From Amycolatopsis lurida (GTDB lineage: Bacteria > Actinomycetota > Actinomycetes > Mycobacteriales > Pseudonocardiaceae): a stretch of DNA of 64,000 nt. The stretch is taken from NCBI RefSeq assembly GCF_900105055.1, contig NZ_FNTA01000004.1:310001-374000 (forward strand). Reading direction: 5' to 3'. Shown piece by piece: positions 7,296 to 16,283 of this stretch. Position numbers and translations under genes: made by a program. Position 1 is the first letter of the stretch. The number at the start of each line of letters is the position of its first letter. The notes under the pieces are model-generated. The model searched no databases and was not told the origin of the DNA. It saw only the letters and a list, made by a program, of their open reading frames with translations.

Positions 7296-10280
7296 ATGCT
7301 TCCGTCCGTCCGCAAGCGCTTCAACCGGACCATCGTCGCCTCGTTGGCGCTGGTCACGGCAGTGTCCGGGCTGGTCACAGCCCCGGCAGAAGCGGCCATT
7401 CCACCCCAGCAACCCGGTGTCACGCTCCGCACGTACGACCTGCAACGCGAGCTCACCAAGCTCTGCGCGATCAAATCCGGCCAGACTCCCAACGTCGACA
7501 AGCTGATGCCGACGATCAACTGGACCACCACCGCCGACTTCGGGCTCAACGAGCAGTTCGTCTCCGAGGTCATCGGCAACATCAACGTCACCACCGCCGG
7601 GCAGTACGAATTCCGGCTCACCAGCGACGACGGCTCCCGGCTCCGGATCGACGGCCAGACGGTGATCAACCACGACGGCTTGCACGGGGCGACTCCCGCG
7701 ACCGGTTCGGTCCAGTTGAGCACCGGCTATCACGCGCTGCGGATCGACCATTTCGACAATCTCCACGACCAGCAGGTCACCCTCGAATGGCGGCCGCCGG
7801 GCGCGACGGACTTCGCGCTCGTCCCGAATTCGGTGCTCAGCACCGACGCCGACGTCGTCCGGGTGACCTCGCCGGGGCGCAAGGATTGCGAGGGCGCCAC
7901 GGACTCGCCCGGTGACGGCTTGCCGCTCAACGGCGTCCACCCCGGCTTCACGCTGACGAACCTGCGTCCCGACGGATTCCAGCCGCAGGTCACCGGCATG
8001 GATTGGCTGCCGGGCGGACGGCTCGCCATCGCCACCTGGGGCGGTTCCGACAAGACTCTCGGCGAGGTCCACCTGCTGAGCAACGTCAGCGGGAACACCG
8101 ACCCGAGCAAGGTCCGCACCCAGCGCGTCGCCAGCGGGCTGAAGGAACCCATGGGCGTCAAGTACGTCGACGGCAAGCTGTACGTGTCGGAGAAGACGCG
8201 GCTCGTCGAACTGAACGACACCACCGGTGACGGCGTGACCGACGACTACCGCACCGTGGCCACGTGGCCGTTCGGCGGCAACTTCCACGAGTTCGCGTTC
8301 GGCCTGCTGTACAAGGACGGCTTCTTCTACGCCAACCTTTCCGTGTCCATCAACTACGGCGGCGCCACGACCGATCCGCAGCCCGCGCCGAACCGCGGCA
8401 CCACGATCAAGGTCGAAAAGGCCACCGGCAAGGTTTCCTACGTCGCCGGCGGGTTGCGCACCCCGCACGGCATCGGCTGGGGACCGGAAGGCGACGTCTT
8501 CGTCACGGACAACCAGGGCGGCTGGCTGCCGGCGAACAAGCTGGTGCGGGTCAAACAGGACCGGTTCTTCAATCACTACACCAATCCCCCGGGCCCGTTC
8601 GACTCGAAGCCCGTCACCGCGCCCGTGTTGTGGTTGCCGCACAACGAGATCGCGAACTCACCGAGCAATATGGTGATGCTGTCGCAGGGCCCGTTCGCCG
8701 GGCAGATGGTGTACGGCGACGTGACCTACGGCGGGCTTCAGCGAGCGTTCCTGGAGAAGGTCAACGGCGAGTACCAGGGCGCCGTTTTCCGCCTCACGCA
8801 AGGACTCGAGTCGGGTGTCAGCCGGATCAGCCTCGGCCCCGACGGCGCGATCTACACCGGCGGGATCGACGGCGGCGGGAACTGGGGCCAGCCCGGCAAA
8901 CTCGCCTACGGCCTCCAGAAGGTGACGCCCAACGGCACGAACGCCTTCGACATCCGGGCCATGCGGGCCGTCGCGGGCGGATTCGAGCTGGAGTACACCC
9001 AGCCGCTGTCGGCCGAGACCGCGCAGAACCTCGCGGCGAAGTACCAGGCTCAGCAGTGGCGCTACCAGCCGACTCCCGCGTACGGCGGACCGAAGATCGA
9101 CGAGCAGACCCTGTCCGTCACGTCCGCGAGCCTGTCGGCCGACCGCAAGAAGGTCACCCTGCAGGTGGCGGGGCTGAAGGCCGGGCACGTGGTCCACGTG
9201 CGGTCACCGCGGCCGTTCGCGGCGGAGTCCGGTGCGGCGCTGTGGAGCACCGAAGCCTGGTACACGTTGAACTCGCTGGTCGGTGGGCCTGCGGCGAGCA
9301 CCACCTACGAGGCCGAGCGGGCCGCGCTGACCGGTGGCGCCGGGACGAACGCGAACCACGCCGGCTACACGGGCACCGGGTTCGTCGACGGCTACTGGAA
9401 CCAGGGCGCCGCGACGACGTTCACCGTGAACGCGCCGAAGTCCGGCGCCTACAACGCGGCCTTGCGCTACTCGAACGGCCCGGATCCGGCGCCGGGGACC
9501 AAATCGGTGACCGTCTACGTCAACGGGACGAAGGTGAAACAGGTCCGGCTCGCCAGTACCGGCAACTGGGATACCTGGAACACTCAACCCGAGACGCTGA
9601 ACCTGAAAGCCGGGTCGAACACGATCTCCTACCGTTACGACACGGGCGACGCGGGCAACGTCAATCTCGACAGTCTCACCCTGACCGAGTCGAAGCGTGT
9701 CCAGTTGTTCAAGGGGACCGATCTGAACGCGTGGGAGAAACGCGCGGGCGGTGCGGCGACCTGGCCGGTGACCGGCGGTGCGATGGAGTCGAACGGCGGG
9801 GACATCCGCACGAAACAGCAGTTCGGTGATTTCCGGCTGCACGTCGAGTGGAACGAGCCGAACTATCCGCCCGAGGTCACCGGACAGGCCAGGGGCAACA
9901 GCGGCGTCTATCTCCAGGAACGCTACGAACTGCAGGTGCTCGAATCCTTCGGGGACACCACGCTCGCCGACAACGAAGCGGGCGCGATCTACTCGAAGAA
10001 GGCACCTGACCGGAACATGGCGACGGCTCCCGGCACCTGGCAGACCTACGACGTCACGTTCCGCGCGGCACGGTTCGACGGTGCCGGGAACAAGACCGAC
10101 AACGCCCGCGTGACCGTGGTCTGGAACGGCGTCGTCGTCCACAACGACGTCGCGATCGACGGCGGGACGGGCGACAGCATCCCGGAAAGCGCGGCGCCGG
10201 GCGCCATCCGGTTGCAGGACCACGGGGATCCCGGTGAGAACCCGCGGTTCCGCAACATCTGGATCGAGCCCATCGGCTAG
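7296..10280 (+). CDS. Secreted PA14 / beta-propeller / CBM / DUF1080 multidomain protein
   Basis: 994 residues with a Sec signal peptide (cleavage near AEA-AIPP, about residue 34). Domain order: PA14 (about 45-185, with SDDGSRLRIDGQTVINHDG); a six-bladed-propeller region like soluble glucose/sorbosone dehydrogenases (about 205-560, with LRTPHGIGWGPEGDVFVTDN and ISLGPDGAIYTGG); a CBM6/CBM35-type carbohydrate-binding module (about 668-795, TTYEAERAALTGG to VNLDSLTL); and a C-terminal DUF1080 / 3-keto-disaccharide hydrolase-like module (about 800-994, LFKGTDLNAWE, RGNSGVYLQERYELQVLES). DUF1080 members act on oxidised sugars. The combination suggests binding and processing of extracellular glycans outside the cell. 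The gene is monocistronic and followed by hairpin repeats. Confidence 0.85.
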   Translation: MLPSVRKRFNRTIVASLALVTAVSGLVTAPAEAAIPPQQPGVTLRTYDLQRELTKLCAIKSGQTPNVDKLMPTINWTTTADFGLNEQFVSEVIGNINVTTAGQYEFRLTSDDGSRLRIDGQTVINHDGLHGATPATGSVQLSTGYHALRIDHFDNLHDQQVTLEWRPPGATDFALVPNSVLSTDADVVRVTSPGRKDCEGATDSPGDGLPLNGVHPGFTLTNLRPDGFQPQVTGMDWLPGGRLAIATWGGSDKTLGEVHLLSNVSGNTDPSKVRTQRVASGLKEPMGVKYVDGKLYVSEKTRLVELNDTTGDGVTDDYRTVATWPFGGNFHEFAFGLLYKDGFFYANLSVSINYGGATTDPQPAPNRGTTIKVEKATGKVSYVAGGLRTPHGIGWGPEGDVFVTDNQGGWLPANKLVRVKQDRFFNHYTNPPGPFDSKPVTAPVLWLPHNEIANSPSNMVMLSQGPFAGQMVYGDVTYGGLQRAFLEKVNGEYQGAVFRLTQGLESGVSRISLGPDGAIYTGGIDGGGNWGQPGKLAYGLQKVTPNGTNAFDIRAMRAVAGGFELEYTQPLSAETAQNLAAKYQAQQWRYQPTPAYGGPKIDEQTLSVTSASLSADRKKVTLQVAGLKAGHVVHVRSPRPFAAESGAALWSTEAWYTLNSLVGGPAASTTYEAERAALTGGAGTNANHAGYTGTGFVDGYWNQGAATTFTVNAPKSGAYNAALRYSNGPDPAPGTKSVTVYVNGTKVKQVRLASTGNWDTWNTQPETLNLKAGSNTISYRYDTGDAGNVNLDSLTLTESKRVQLFKGTDLNAWEKRAGGAATWPVTGGAMESNGGDIRTKQQFGDFRLHVEWNEPNYPPEVTGQARGNSGVYLQERYELQVLESFGDTTLADNEAGAIYSKKAPDRNMATAPGTWQTYDVTFRAARFDGAGNKTDNARVTVVWNGVVVHNDVAIDGGTGDSIPESAAPGAIRLQDHGDPGENPRFRNIWIEPIG

Positions 10281-10300
10281 GACGGCGCTGTCCCGAGTAC

Positions 10301-10347
10301 ATGAAGGCCCCCTTCCTTGCGCCCAGGTACAGGAAGGGGGCCTTCAT
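10301..10347. repeat. Long hairpin, TGAAGGCCCCCTT family
   Basis: Perfect 17-bp stem: left arm 10301-10317 (ATGAAGGCCCCCTTCCT), right arm 10331-10347, loop of 13 bases. It lies 20 bases after the stop of the PA14 protein gene and can act as a terminator. An alternative pairing exists between CCCAGGTA in the loop and TACCTGGG just downstream. The same core returns in the hairpin at 58890-58950, so this is a dispersed element as well as a terminator. Confidence 0.75.
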
Positions 10348-10405
10348 ATACCTGGGTGGGCAAGGGGGTCTTAGGTACGTACTGCCGGTGCGCGAACGGC
10401 GGTTT

Positions 10406-10534
10406 CGCGTGATTGGACGGACGACACCCGTGTTGGGATGGACGACACGCGTGATTGGACGGACGACACGCGGCGGCGCCCGGCCGCGCGTCGTGTCGTC
10501 CGTCCAGTCACGCGTGTCGTCCGGTCGGTCACGG
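10406..10534. repeat. Clustered GGACGGACGACACG repeats, inverted
   Basis: Units of about 21 bases (CGTGATTGGACGGACGACAC type) occur as direct copies from 10406 and then in inverted orientation. The arms 10450-10470 and 10492-10512 pair with one mismatch around a GC-rich centre. The cluster lies between two convergent genes and 25 bases of it recur at 38096. Probably a bidirectional terminator or dispersed intergenic repeat. Confidence 0.65.
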
Positions 10535-10605
10535 GACAACGCCTGCTGGACTCGTGAGTGATCCGGGTCGTCGGAACGACCTGGATCGCTCACGATCAAC
10601 CTGCC

Positions 10606-12399
10606 TCAGCGGTGGCAGGGGCCGAGGTCCACTCCGCCGGTGGCCTGCCCGGTGGTGACCGGAATCGGTGTGGCGGAAGCGAAATCGGCCGCGTCGCGAT
10701 ACCAGCACTCGGAAGTGGTGTAGTACCTGATCTTGACTTTCCCCGTGGTGAGGCCGTTGACGGTGTACTGCCCGTTCGAGTCCGGCGTGGTCCAGTCGAC
10801 GATGTCTCCGGTGCGCGCGTTGTAGGTGTACACGTACCCGAAGGTGGGCCTGCCGTCCGCGCCGAGGATCCGTCCGGTGACCGAGCCGTTCGGCACGAGC
10901 GCGGCGTTCTCGGTCACCGTCGCGCCGGGCCGCACCCGCACCGGACGGGCGGCGAACCGGTCCGCGGCTCCTCCCGACCACTGCCACGCGTAGTCGCCTC
11001 GGGACGAGGCGAACTCGAGCGGCCACTGGTACGGACCGAGGCCCTTGATCGTGTAGGTGCCGTCGTTCCGGCTGCAGTTCACGTCGAAGCGGAAGCCGAT
11101 CCGGGGATCGACCGCGTACGGGTAGACGCAGACGCCGCCCACCGCGGCCGACGTGGCGCGATCGGTGACCTTGCCGGTGATCGTCCCGGCGGGATCCATC
11201 TTGATGTCCGGCGTCGTGACCACCTTGCCGAGTTCGGCGGTGACCGTGCGGGCCTGCCCGATGTCGCCGGTGCCGCCGTCCGGCCCGGCCCACTGCATGC
11301 CGTAACGCTCGTCCAACGACTTGACCAGCAGCTTGTACGCGCCGGGCTCGATCGGCCCGATCACCAGCTTCCCGTTCTCGTCACTGCAGTGGTACAGGTA
11401 GTCGGCGTCGAGGACACCGACGACCGGAAGGGCGTAGGTGTCGACGCAGACCCGCGCCAGCGGTGCCTTGGTCTTCGCGTCCCGCACGGTGGTCACGATC
11501 GAAGCGGCGGGTTTCATCGACGCCCGGAATTCGGTGGTCTCTCCCGGAGTCAGGTGCACCCGCTCCCAGTTCACCGGTCGATAGGAACCGTCCGGCCCCC
11601 AGACGCTCAACGAGTAGTAGCCGAACGGCGGCATGTCCTCGTAGAGCATGACGCCGTCCGCGCCGGCGCATTTCCGCAACTGCGGCGGATGCCCTTGCTC
11701 GACCTGCGAGCACGCACCCGCGACGGGCGCGCCGGTTTTCTCGTCCGTCGCGACCACCCGGAGCTTCCCGTACGGCGCGATGGCCTCGTCGACGACGGCG
11801 ACCTGCTCATCGGCGACGGCGAAGGTCTCCGCCTCCGGGAAGCTCGCCTTCTGCCGGATCCATTGCGTGCGATCGCCGTAGGTGATCGCCATCGTGTAGG
11901 TATCCGCTTTCACGCCGTCGAACGAGTAGGTGCCGTCCGCCGCGGTGAGGACCGTCGACCACCACCGCTGGTTCTGGTCGGTGAGGCTCACCGACGCCCC
12001 CGCGGCGGGTTTTCCCTGGTCGGTGATCTGCCCGCGGACGGTCGCCGTGCCGTTCCGCAACCCGAAGTCCAGTCCGTGCGGCAGGTCCACTACCTCGGCG
12101 GCGAGCGCGCTTCCCCTGTTGTACGCCCAAAGCTCGGCGTATCCGGCGGCGGTCGCGCGTGCCTTGTACTTGCCGGGCACGACGCCGGTGATCTCGTAGC
12201 GGCCGTTCGTGCCCGCGCACCCCGACCCCGTCTCCTTCAGGTCGAGATCGAACAGCGTCACGCACGCTCCGGCGATCGGCTCTCCGGAGTCCGCGGCTTT
12301 GACCACCCCGGACACGATTCCCTCGTCGGCGACCGCCGGTCCCGTCGTCAGCAGGGCCGCGATCGGTATGGCGGCGGCCAGGAACAGTGCTCTCTTCAT
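10606..12399 (-). CDS. Secreted protein with six carboxypeptidase-regulatory-like repeats
   Basis: 597 residues with a clear Sec signal peptide (MKRALFLAAAIPIAALLTTG, cleavage near AVA-DEG). The rest is six tandem beta-sandwich domains of the CarboxypepD_reg / Cna-B-like type. Each has a G-x-V-x-D start, a central cysteine-containing strand and the DGxYxIxGLxPGxYxL closure, for example TNGRYEITGVVPGKYKARA, ADGTYSFDGVKADTYTMA and SNGQYTVNGLTTGKVKIR. Paired cysteines in most repeats suggest disulfides outside the cell. There is no catalytic peptidase domain or cell-wall sorting motif, so it is probably a released or loosely bound structural or adhesive protein. Convergent with the PA14 protein gene; the gap is filled by repeats. 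Confidence 0.8.
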   Translation of the reverse strand: MKRALFLAAAIPIAALLTTGPAVADEGIVSGVVKAADSGEPIAGACVTLFDLDLKETGSGCAGTNGRYEITGVVPGKYKARATAAGYAELWAYNRGSALAAEVVDLPHGLDFGLRNGTATVRGQITDQGKPAAGASVSLTDQNQRWWSTVLTAADGTYSFDGVKADTYTMAITYGDRTQWIRQKASFPEAETFAVADEQVAVVDEAIAPYGKLRVVATDEKTGAPVAGACSQVEQGHPPQLRKCAGADGVMLYEDMPPFGYYSLSVWGPDGSYRPVNWERVHLTPGETTEFRASMKPAASIVTTVRDAKTKAPLARVCVDTYALPVVGVLDADYLYHCSDENGKLVIGPIEPGAYKLLVKSLDERYGMQWAGPDGGTGDIGQARTVTAELGKVVTTPDIKMDPAGTITGKVTDRATSAAVGGVCVYPYAVDPRIGFRFDVNCSRNDGTYTIKGLGPYQWPLEFASSRGDYAWQWSGGAADRFAARPVRVRPGATVTENAALVPNGSVTGRILGADGRPTFGYVYTYNARTGDIVDWTTPDSNGQYTVNGLTTGKVKIRYYTTSECWYRDAADFASATPIPVTTGQATGGVDLGPCHR

Positions 12400-12476
12400 C
12401 GGAAGCTCCCCTCAGTGTCGCGCCAACGATGGCGCCGGGGAGCCGCGGTGTCTGCGTCATCTGACACAGACGAAGC

Positions 12477-13223
12477 TCAGGCCGCCTCCGCCGCCAGGAC
12501 CTCGCGGGCGACGAGCACACCGCCGACGAAGCCCACCGGCATCACGATCAGCGCGGCGAACGGGATCAGGCACAGCAGCGACACGGGCAGCCCCAGCCCG
12601 AGGGCGAGCGCTCTGTGCCGGCGCAGCAGCGGCCGGCGCTGCTTCAAGCCCATCCCGCGCCGGTAGAACGGCACGGCGATCAGCTCCAGCGCCAGGAACC
12701 ACGCCGTCACCAAGGCCAGCAGGACCGGCACGACCGTTTGCCCCACCACCGGAATGAAGCCCGCGAACAGGAGCGGGATCGTGAACATCAGCGAACGGAA
12801 CACGAGAGCGAGACCGTCTTTCAGGCCCAGCACCAGCAACCGCCACGCCGAGAGGTCCACCGCTCCGGGCACGCCACCGAGGTCGTCCTCGACCTTCTCG
12901 GCGATGTGCTCGTAGAACGGCCCGCCGACGGCGAGGGTGATCGCCGTGAACCCGATCATCGCGATGGCCAGCGCGACCCCGAACACCGCGATACCGGCCG
13001 CCACCCGGGTCGTCGTCCGCCAGCCCGGCGACCAGTCGTCGGCGAACGGGGTGATCAGCAGCGAGAGATCATCGATCCAGAACGCCAGCGCGACGATGCC
13101 GCCGATCAGCAACAGCGTGGTCAGCAACGCGGGCAGCGCGCCGATCAGCAGCAGTCTCGGCGACCGCAGAAGGATGCCCAGGCCTTGCCCGAACATCCGG
13201 AAACCCTTGAAGAAATCCCGCAT
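12477..13223 (-). CDS. EI24 / CysZ-like membrane protein
   Basis: 248 residues with five to six membrane segments: about 25-50 (LIGALPALLTTLLLIGGIVALAF), 75-105, 145-185 as a long pair, and 205-240. Start MRDFFKGFRMFGQGLGILLRSPRL and the internal GGPFYEHIAEKVEDD after a hydrophobic pair match the EI24 domain family. That family includes the sulfate permease-like CysZ of proteobacteria and widespread actinobacterial proteins of unknown role. No sulfur-assimilation gene is nearby, so a sulfate role is not supported here. A gap of 28 bases separates it from the upstream FAD enzyme on the same strand, so co-transcription is plausible. Confidence 0.75.
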   Translation of the reverse strand: MRDFFKGFRMFGQGLGILLRSPRLLLIGALPALLTTLLLIGGIVALAFWIDDLSLLITPFADDWSPGWRTTTRVAAGIAVFGVALAIAMIGFTAITLAVGGPFYEHIAEKVEDDLGGVPGAVDLSAWRLLVLGLKDGLALVFRSLMFTIPLLFAGFIPVVGQTVVPVLLALVTAWFLALELIAVPFYRRGMGLKQRRPLLRRHRALALGLGLPVSLLCLIPFAALIVMPVGFVGGVLVAREVLAAEAA

Positions 13224-13251
13224 CGGACATTTCTACCAGTGGCCCCGGCCC

Positions 13252-14595
13252 TCAGGGCACCCGCAGGCACTGGCCGGGGTTGAGCAGGTTCCCCGGCGCG
13301 TACCGGGCCTTGGCGTCGGCGAGTTTCGGCCAGGCGTCGCCGAAGTGCGCGCGCCAGTCCTCTGTGGACATCGGCAGCGCGTTCGACGGGTAGACCTTTC
13401 CGTCCAGCTCGCGTGCCTTCCGGTAGAGGTCCACATTGAGCTCCAGCAGGCGGGCGTTGTGCAGCGGATCGCGGGGCGAACCGACGCGCAGCGGCGAGAA
13501 CAGCCAGGAGATCTCCCCCGGCGGCACGGTGAACAGCGGAGTCTTCAGTCGGTCGTTGCGCACCGGGTAGAGCAGCACCAGCCCCGTGGCACCCAGTTCG
13601 GGTTCGCCGGTGGCGGCGAGGGTTTCGGCGACGAACCGCTCGACCGTGTCGTCGGTGAGGAACACGTTCAGCCACGGATGCGGATGGAACCAGCTTCCTT
13701 CCGCCCGCAGGGCCGCCTCCCCGTCGGCCATCCGGTTCAGGAAGTCGAAATACCCCGTGTCCTCGTCTTCGGACTCGCCGAAACCGAGCGAGTCCAGCAA
13801 CGCGTCCTCGTCCGGCCCGGCGGGCGGCGAGTAGTAGGCCACCGCCTCCAGCATGTACCTCCACCCGTCGCCGACGGGGATCAGCTGACCCTCCACGTAG
13901 TCGAAACGGCCGTCACGGACAACGGCGCGCTGGTCCGCCAAGAACGCCGGAAGCGAGTCGTAGTAAAGCTTCCACCGCCGGGCGCGTGCCGGGGCCGGGC
14001 TCAGCCGCAGCGTCGCGCGAGTGATCACCGCGCATTGCCCCAGGCCGCCGAGGACGGCGTCGAACAGGTCCTCTTCGTTCTCGCGTGAGCAGGTGAGCAC
14101 CTCTCCGGCACCGGTGACGACCTCCAGTTCCACCACGCCGTCGGTCTGCGTGCCGTGGTGGTGAGTGGCGCCGCCGATCCCGCCGACCACCAGGGTGCCG
14201 GCGACGGTCAGCTCGAGATAGTCGGTGAGCACCGGAGGCGCCAGCCCGTGCGGCAAGGTCGTCTCCAGCACCTCCCGCCAGCGGGCGCCCGCGTCCACCG
14301 ACACCACGTCACCGGTGACCACCCTGCGCGGCGGCAGTGAGGTCATGTCCAGCAGGATCCCGCCCTCGACCTGCCCCTGCCCGTACGGCGAATGCCCGGC
14401 CCCGCGGGCGGCGACCGGCAGTTCTCGCGCGGCGGCGAACCTGAGCACAACGGCGACGTCGGTCACCGAGGCCGGCCTCACGACCAGCCCCGGCCTGGTG
14501 TGGATCAGGTTCCCCCAGTCCTTTCCCGCGACGGACAAGGCGGCTTCTCCGGTGAGGATCTCTCCGGCGATGGCGGGCAGGATCTCGTCGGTCAT
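13252..14595 (-). CDS. FAD-linked oxidase, cytokinin-dehydrogenase-like
   Basis: 447 residues of the VAO/PCMH flavoprotein superfamily. The FAD-binding domain (about 30-210) has VRPASVTDVAVVLRFA, then RGAGHSPYGQGQ, where the histidine of GHS is the covalent flavin attachment site in plant cytokinin dehydrogenases, and later TVAGTLVVGGIGGATHHHG and QTDGVVELEVVTG, all close to the cytokinin dehydrogenase pattern. The C-terminal half is the substrate-binding cap, ending YAPGNLLNPGQCLRVP as in berberine-bridge and related oxidases. No signal peptide. The likely reaction is oxidative C-N or C-O bond cleavage of a small molecule. The cytokinin substrate is inferred from resemblance only. Divergent from an MFS exporter gene 81 bases away. 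Confidence 0.8.
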   Translation of the reverse strand: MTDEILPAIAGEILTGEAALSVAGKDWGNLIHTRPGLVVRPASVTDVAVVLRFAAARELPVAARGAGHSPYGQGQVEGGILLDMTSLPPRRVVTGDVVSVDAGARWREVLETTLPHGLAPPVLTDYLELTVAGTLVVGGIGGATHHHGTQTDGVVELEVVTGAGEVLTCSRENEEDLFDAVLGGLGQCAVITRATLRLSPAPARARRWKLYYDSLPAFLADQRAVVRDGRFDYVEGQLIPVGDGWRYMLEAVAYYSPPAGPDEDALLDSLGFGESEDEDTGYFDFLNRMADGEAALRAEGSWFHPHPWLNVFLTDDTVERFVAETLAATGEPELGATGLVLLYPVRNDRLKTPLFTVPPGEISWLFSPLRVGSPRDPLHNARLLELNVDLYRKARELDGKVYPSNALPMSTEDWRAHFGDAWPKLADAKARYAPGNLLNPGQCLRVP

Positions 14596-14676
14596 GCCCG
14601 CACGCTACCGAGCGCGGGCGGACATAGGCGATTTTCACCGACGCGAACCCCGGTGTCCCGCTGCGAGATTGGTGGC

Positions 14677-15849
14677 GTGACGAACACCTTGGCACCGACG
14701 CGGCGAGCCCGCGGCACCGTGCTGGCCGCGGCACCGCTGACCATCATGGCCGCGGCGATCATCGCGCCCAGCCTGCCCGCGATGCGGGAGGTCTTCTCCG
14801 GTACACCCGGCTCCGATCTTCTCGTGCGGCTGACGCTGACCGTGACCTCCCTCGCGATCGCGATCAGCGCGCCGCTGTCCGGCATCGTCGCCGACCGCGC
14901 CGGACGCCGCCCTCTGCTCTTGACGGGCCTCGGCCTCTACGCGATTTCGGGTACGGCCGGATTCTTCGTCGACGACCTCTTTCTGCTGTTGGTCACCCGG
15001 GTGGGGCTCGGCTTCGCCGTCGGCGGGATCATGACGGCGGTCAGCACCCTGATCACCGACTGGTTCTCCGGCGAGCGCCGCGCCTCGTTCCTCGGGTTGC
15101 AGCAGGCTTTCGCGAGTCTCGGCGGGGTCGTCTTCCTCCCCTTGGCGGGAGTGCTGGCCACCGTGAGCTGGCAGGCGCCGTTCTGGATCTATTCGGTCTC
15201 GGTGATCGTGGCGATCTTCGCGATCACGTCCCTTCGAGAGCCGGTCCGGAGCAGTCCAGCGGCCGGTGAGAGCGAGCGGACCCGGCTGCCCGCTCGCGTC
15301 GTCGGCGTCTACGTCCTCGCGTTGGTGGTGACGCTCGCCTTCTACATGGCGCCGACGCAGTTGCCCTTCCTGCTGGAGGGGTTCGGCAGCGGTCCCGCGG
15401 TCGTCGGGGCCGTGGTCGCCGGGAGCACGCTGACCAGCGTCGCCGGTGCGCTGGTGTTCCCCCGCCTGCGTGAGCGCTTGAGCCCCACGGCGATCACCAC
15501 CGCGAGCGTCGCGCTCATGGGCGCGGGCTGGCTGGTGATCGGCACGGCGGGCACCGTCGCCCAGGTCGTGGCCGGGTTGCTCGTCGGAGGATTCGGGGTC
15601 GGCCTCGTCGTCCCGAACCTCAACCTGCGCCTGGCCGACCTCGCCCATCCCGCGCATCGCGGCCGCGTGCTCAGCGGCCTGGTCGCCGGGATCTTCCTCG
15701 GGCAGTTCCTGTCCCCTCTCGTCGTCCAGCCACTCGTCCAGGGCATCGGCATCGCCGGCGCGTTCACCTGGACCGGTGTCGCCCTGGGCGCTGGAGCGGC
15801 ACTCGCCGCTCTCCTCCCGAACCGGAACAACGGAAAGGAATCACGATGA
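14677..15849 (+). CDS. MFS transporter (DHA1-like)
   Basis: 390 residues from a GTG at 14677; the frame continues upstream, but that part overlaps the divergent gene and is not membrane-like. Twelve hydrophobic segments are visible, beginning VLAAAPLTIMAAAIIAPSLP. The cytoplasmic loop 2-3 motif reads GIVADRAGRRPLLLTG, the classical MFS signature G-x-x-x-D-R-x-G-R-R. This pattern fits drug/metabolite exporters using the proton gradient. A 4-base ATGA overlap links it to the Dabb-domain gene that follows, so the pair is an operon. The substrate is unknown; the divergent FAD oxidase gene may act in the same pathway. Confidence 0.8.
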   Translation: MTNTLAPTRRARGTVLAAAPLTIMAAAIIAPSLPAMREVFSGTPGSDLLVRLTLTVTSLAIAISAPLSGIVADRAGRRPLLLTGLGLYAISGTAGFFVDDLFLLLVTRVGLGFAVGGIMTAVSTLITDWFSGERRASFLGLQQAFASLGGVVFLPLAGVLATVSWQAPFWIYSVSVIVAIFAITSLREPVRSSPAAGESERTRLPARVVGVYVLALVVTLAFYMAPTQLPFLLEGFGSGPAVVGAVVAGSTLTSVAGALVFPRLRERLSPTAITTASVALMGAGWLVIGTAGTVAQVVAGLLVGGFGVGLVVPNLNLRLADLAHPAHRGRVLSGLVAGIFLGQFLSPLVVQPLVQGIGIAGAFTWTGVALGAGAALAALLPNRNNGKESR

Positions 15850-16283
15850 TCTACCACGGCAACCGTTTCACTCTGCGCCCCGAAGCCTCCCCGGAGCAGG
15901 TCGAAGAAGCCTTGGAAAGCCTCCGCAACCAGGGCCGGGTCATCCCGTCGGTGAAGTCCTTCGTCGTCGGCCGCGATTTCGGCGGTGACTACGAATGGGG
16001 CGCCGTCTTCGCGATCGAAGACCTCGACGGGTACTGGGAGTACCTCATGCACCCGGCGCACCGGAACACCGACCGGGTCGGGCTGCCGCTGGTCGACCGG
16101 TTCGCGTCCTTCGACGTCACCGACGACCCGGATCCCGAGATGGGCGCGAAGATCGCCGAACTGCACCAGCGTCGCTACGACAACGACGCCGAACTCACCT
16201 CGCTGATCTCCGATCTCGGCGAGTACTCGGGCAGCGCGGCGCCGGGAAAGCACGGATCGGCTTCAGCCACCGTCCGCGAGTGA
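15846..16283 (+). CDS. Dabb-domain (stress-responsive alpha/beta-barrel) protein
   Basis: 145 residues. The first 100 (MIYHGNRFTLRPEASPEQVE onward) form a dimeric alpha-beta barrel of the Dabb family: an initial beta strand, a helix with EEALESL, then YEWGAVFAIEDLDGYWEYLMHPAH, where the Y-L-x-H-P-x-H stretch is a recurrent family signature. Members range from stress proteins to small cyclases and decarboxylases in natural-product pathways. The start ATG overlaps the stop of the MFS gene. Its last 21 bases overlap the end of the convergent gene at 16263. A role in handling the compound moved by the transporter is a reasonable inference. Confidence 0.75.
   Translation: MIYHGNRFTLRPEASPEQVEEALESLRNQGRVIPSVKSFVVGRDFGGDYEWGAVFAIEDLDGYWEYLMHPAHRNTDRVGLPLVDRFASFDVTDDPDPEMGAKIAELHQRRYDNDAELTSLISDLGEYSGSAAPGKHGSASATVRE

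Noticed and set aside
10558-12666. 702-residue open frame on the plus strand
   Set aside because: It is the antisense of the secreted repeat protein gene; arginine/glycine-rich composition with no domain, signal or RBS, as expected from high-GC shadow frames.
12477-13223. Assigning sulfate transport (CysZ) to the EI24 protein
   Set aside because: No cysteine or sulfur gene is nearby and actinobacterial EI24 proteins have unproven roles.
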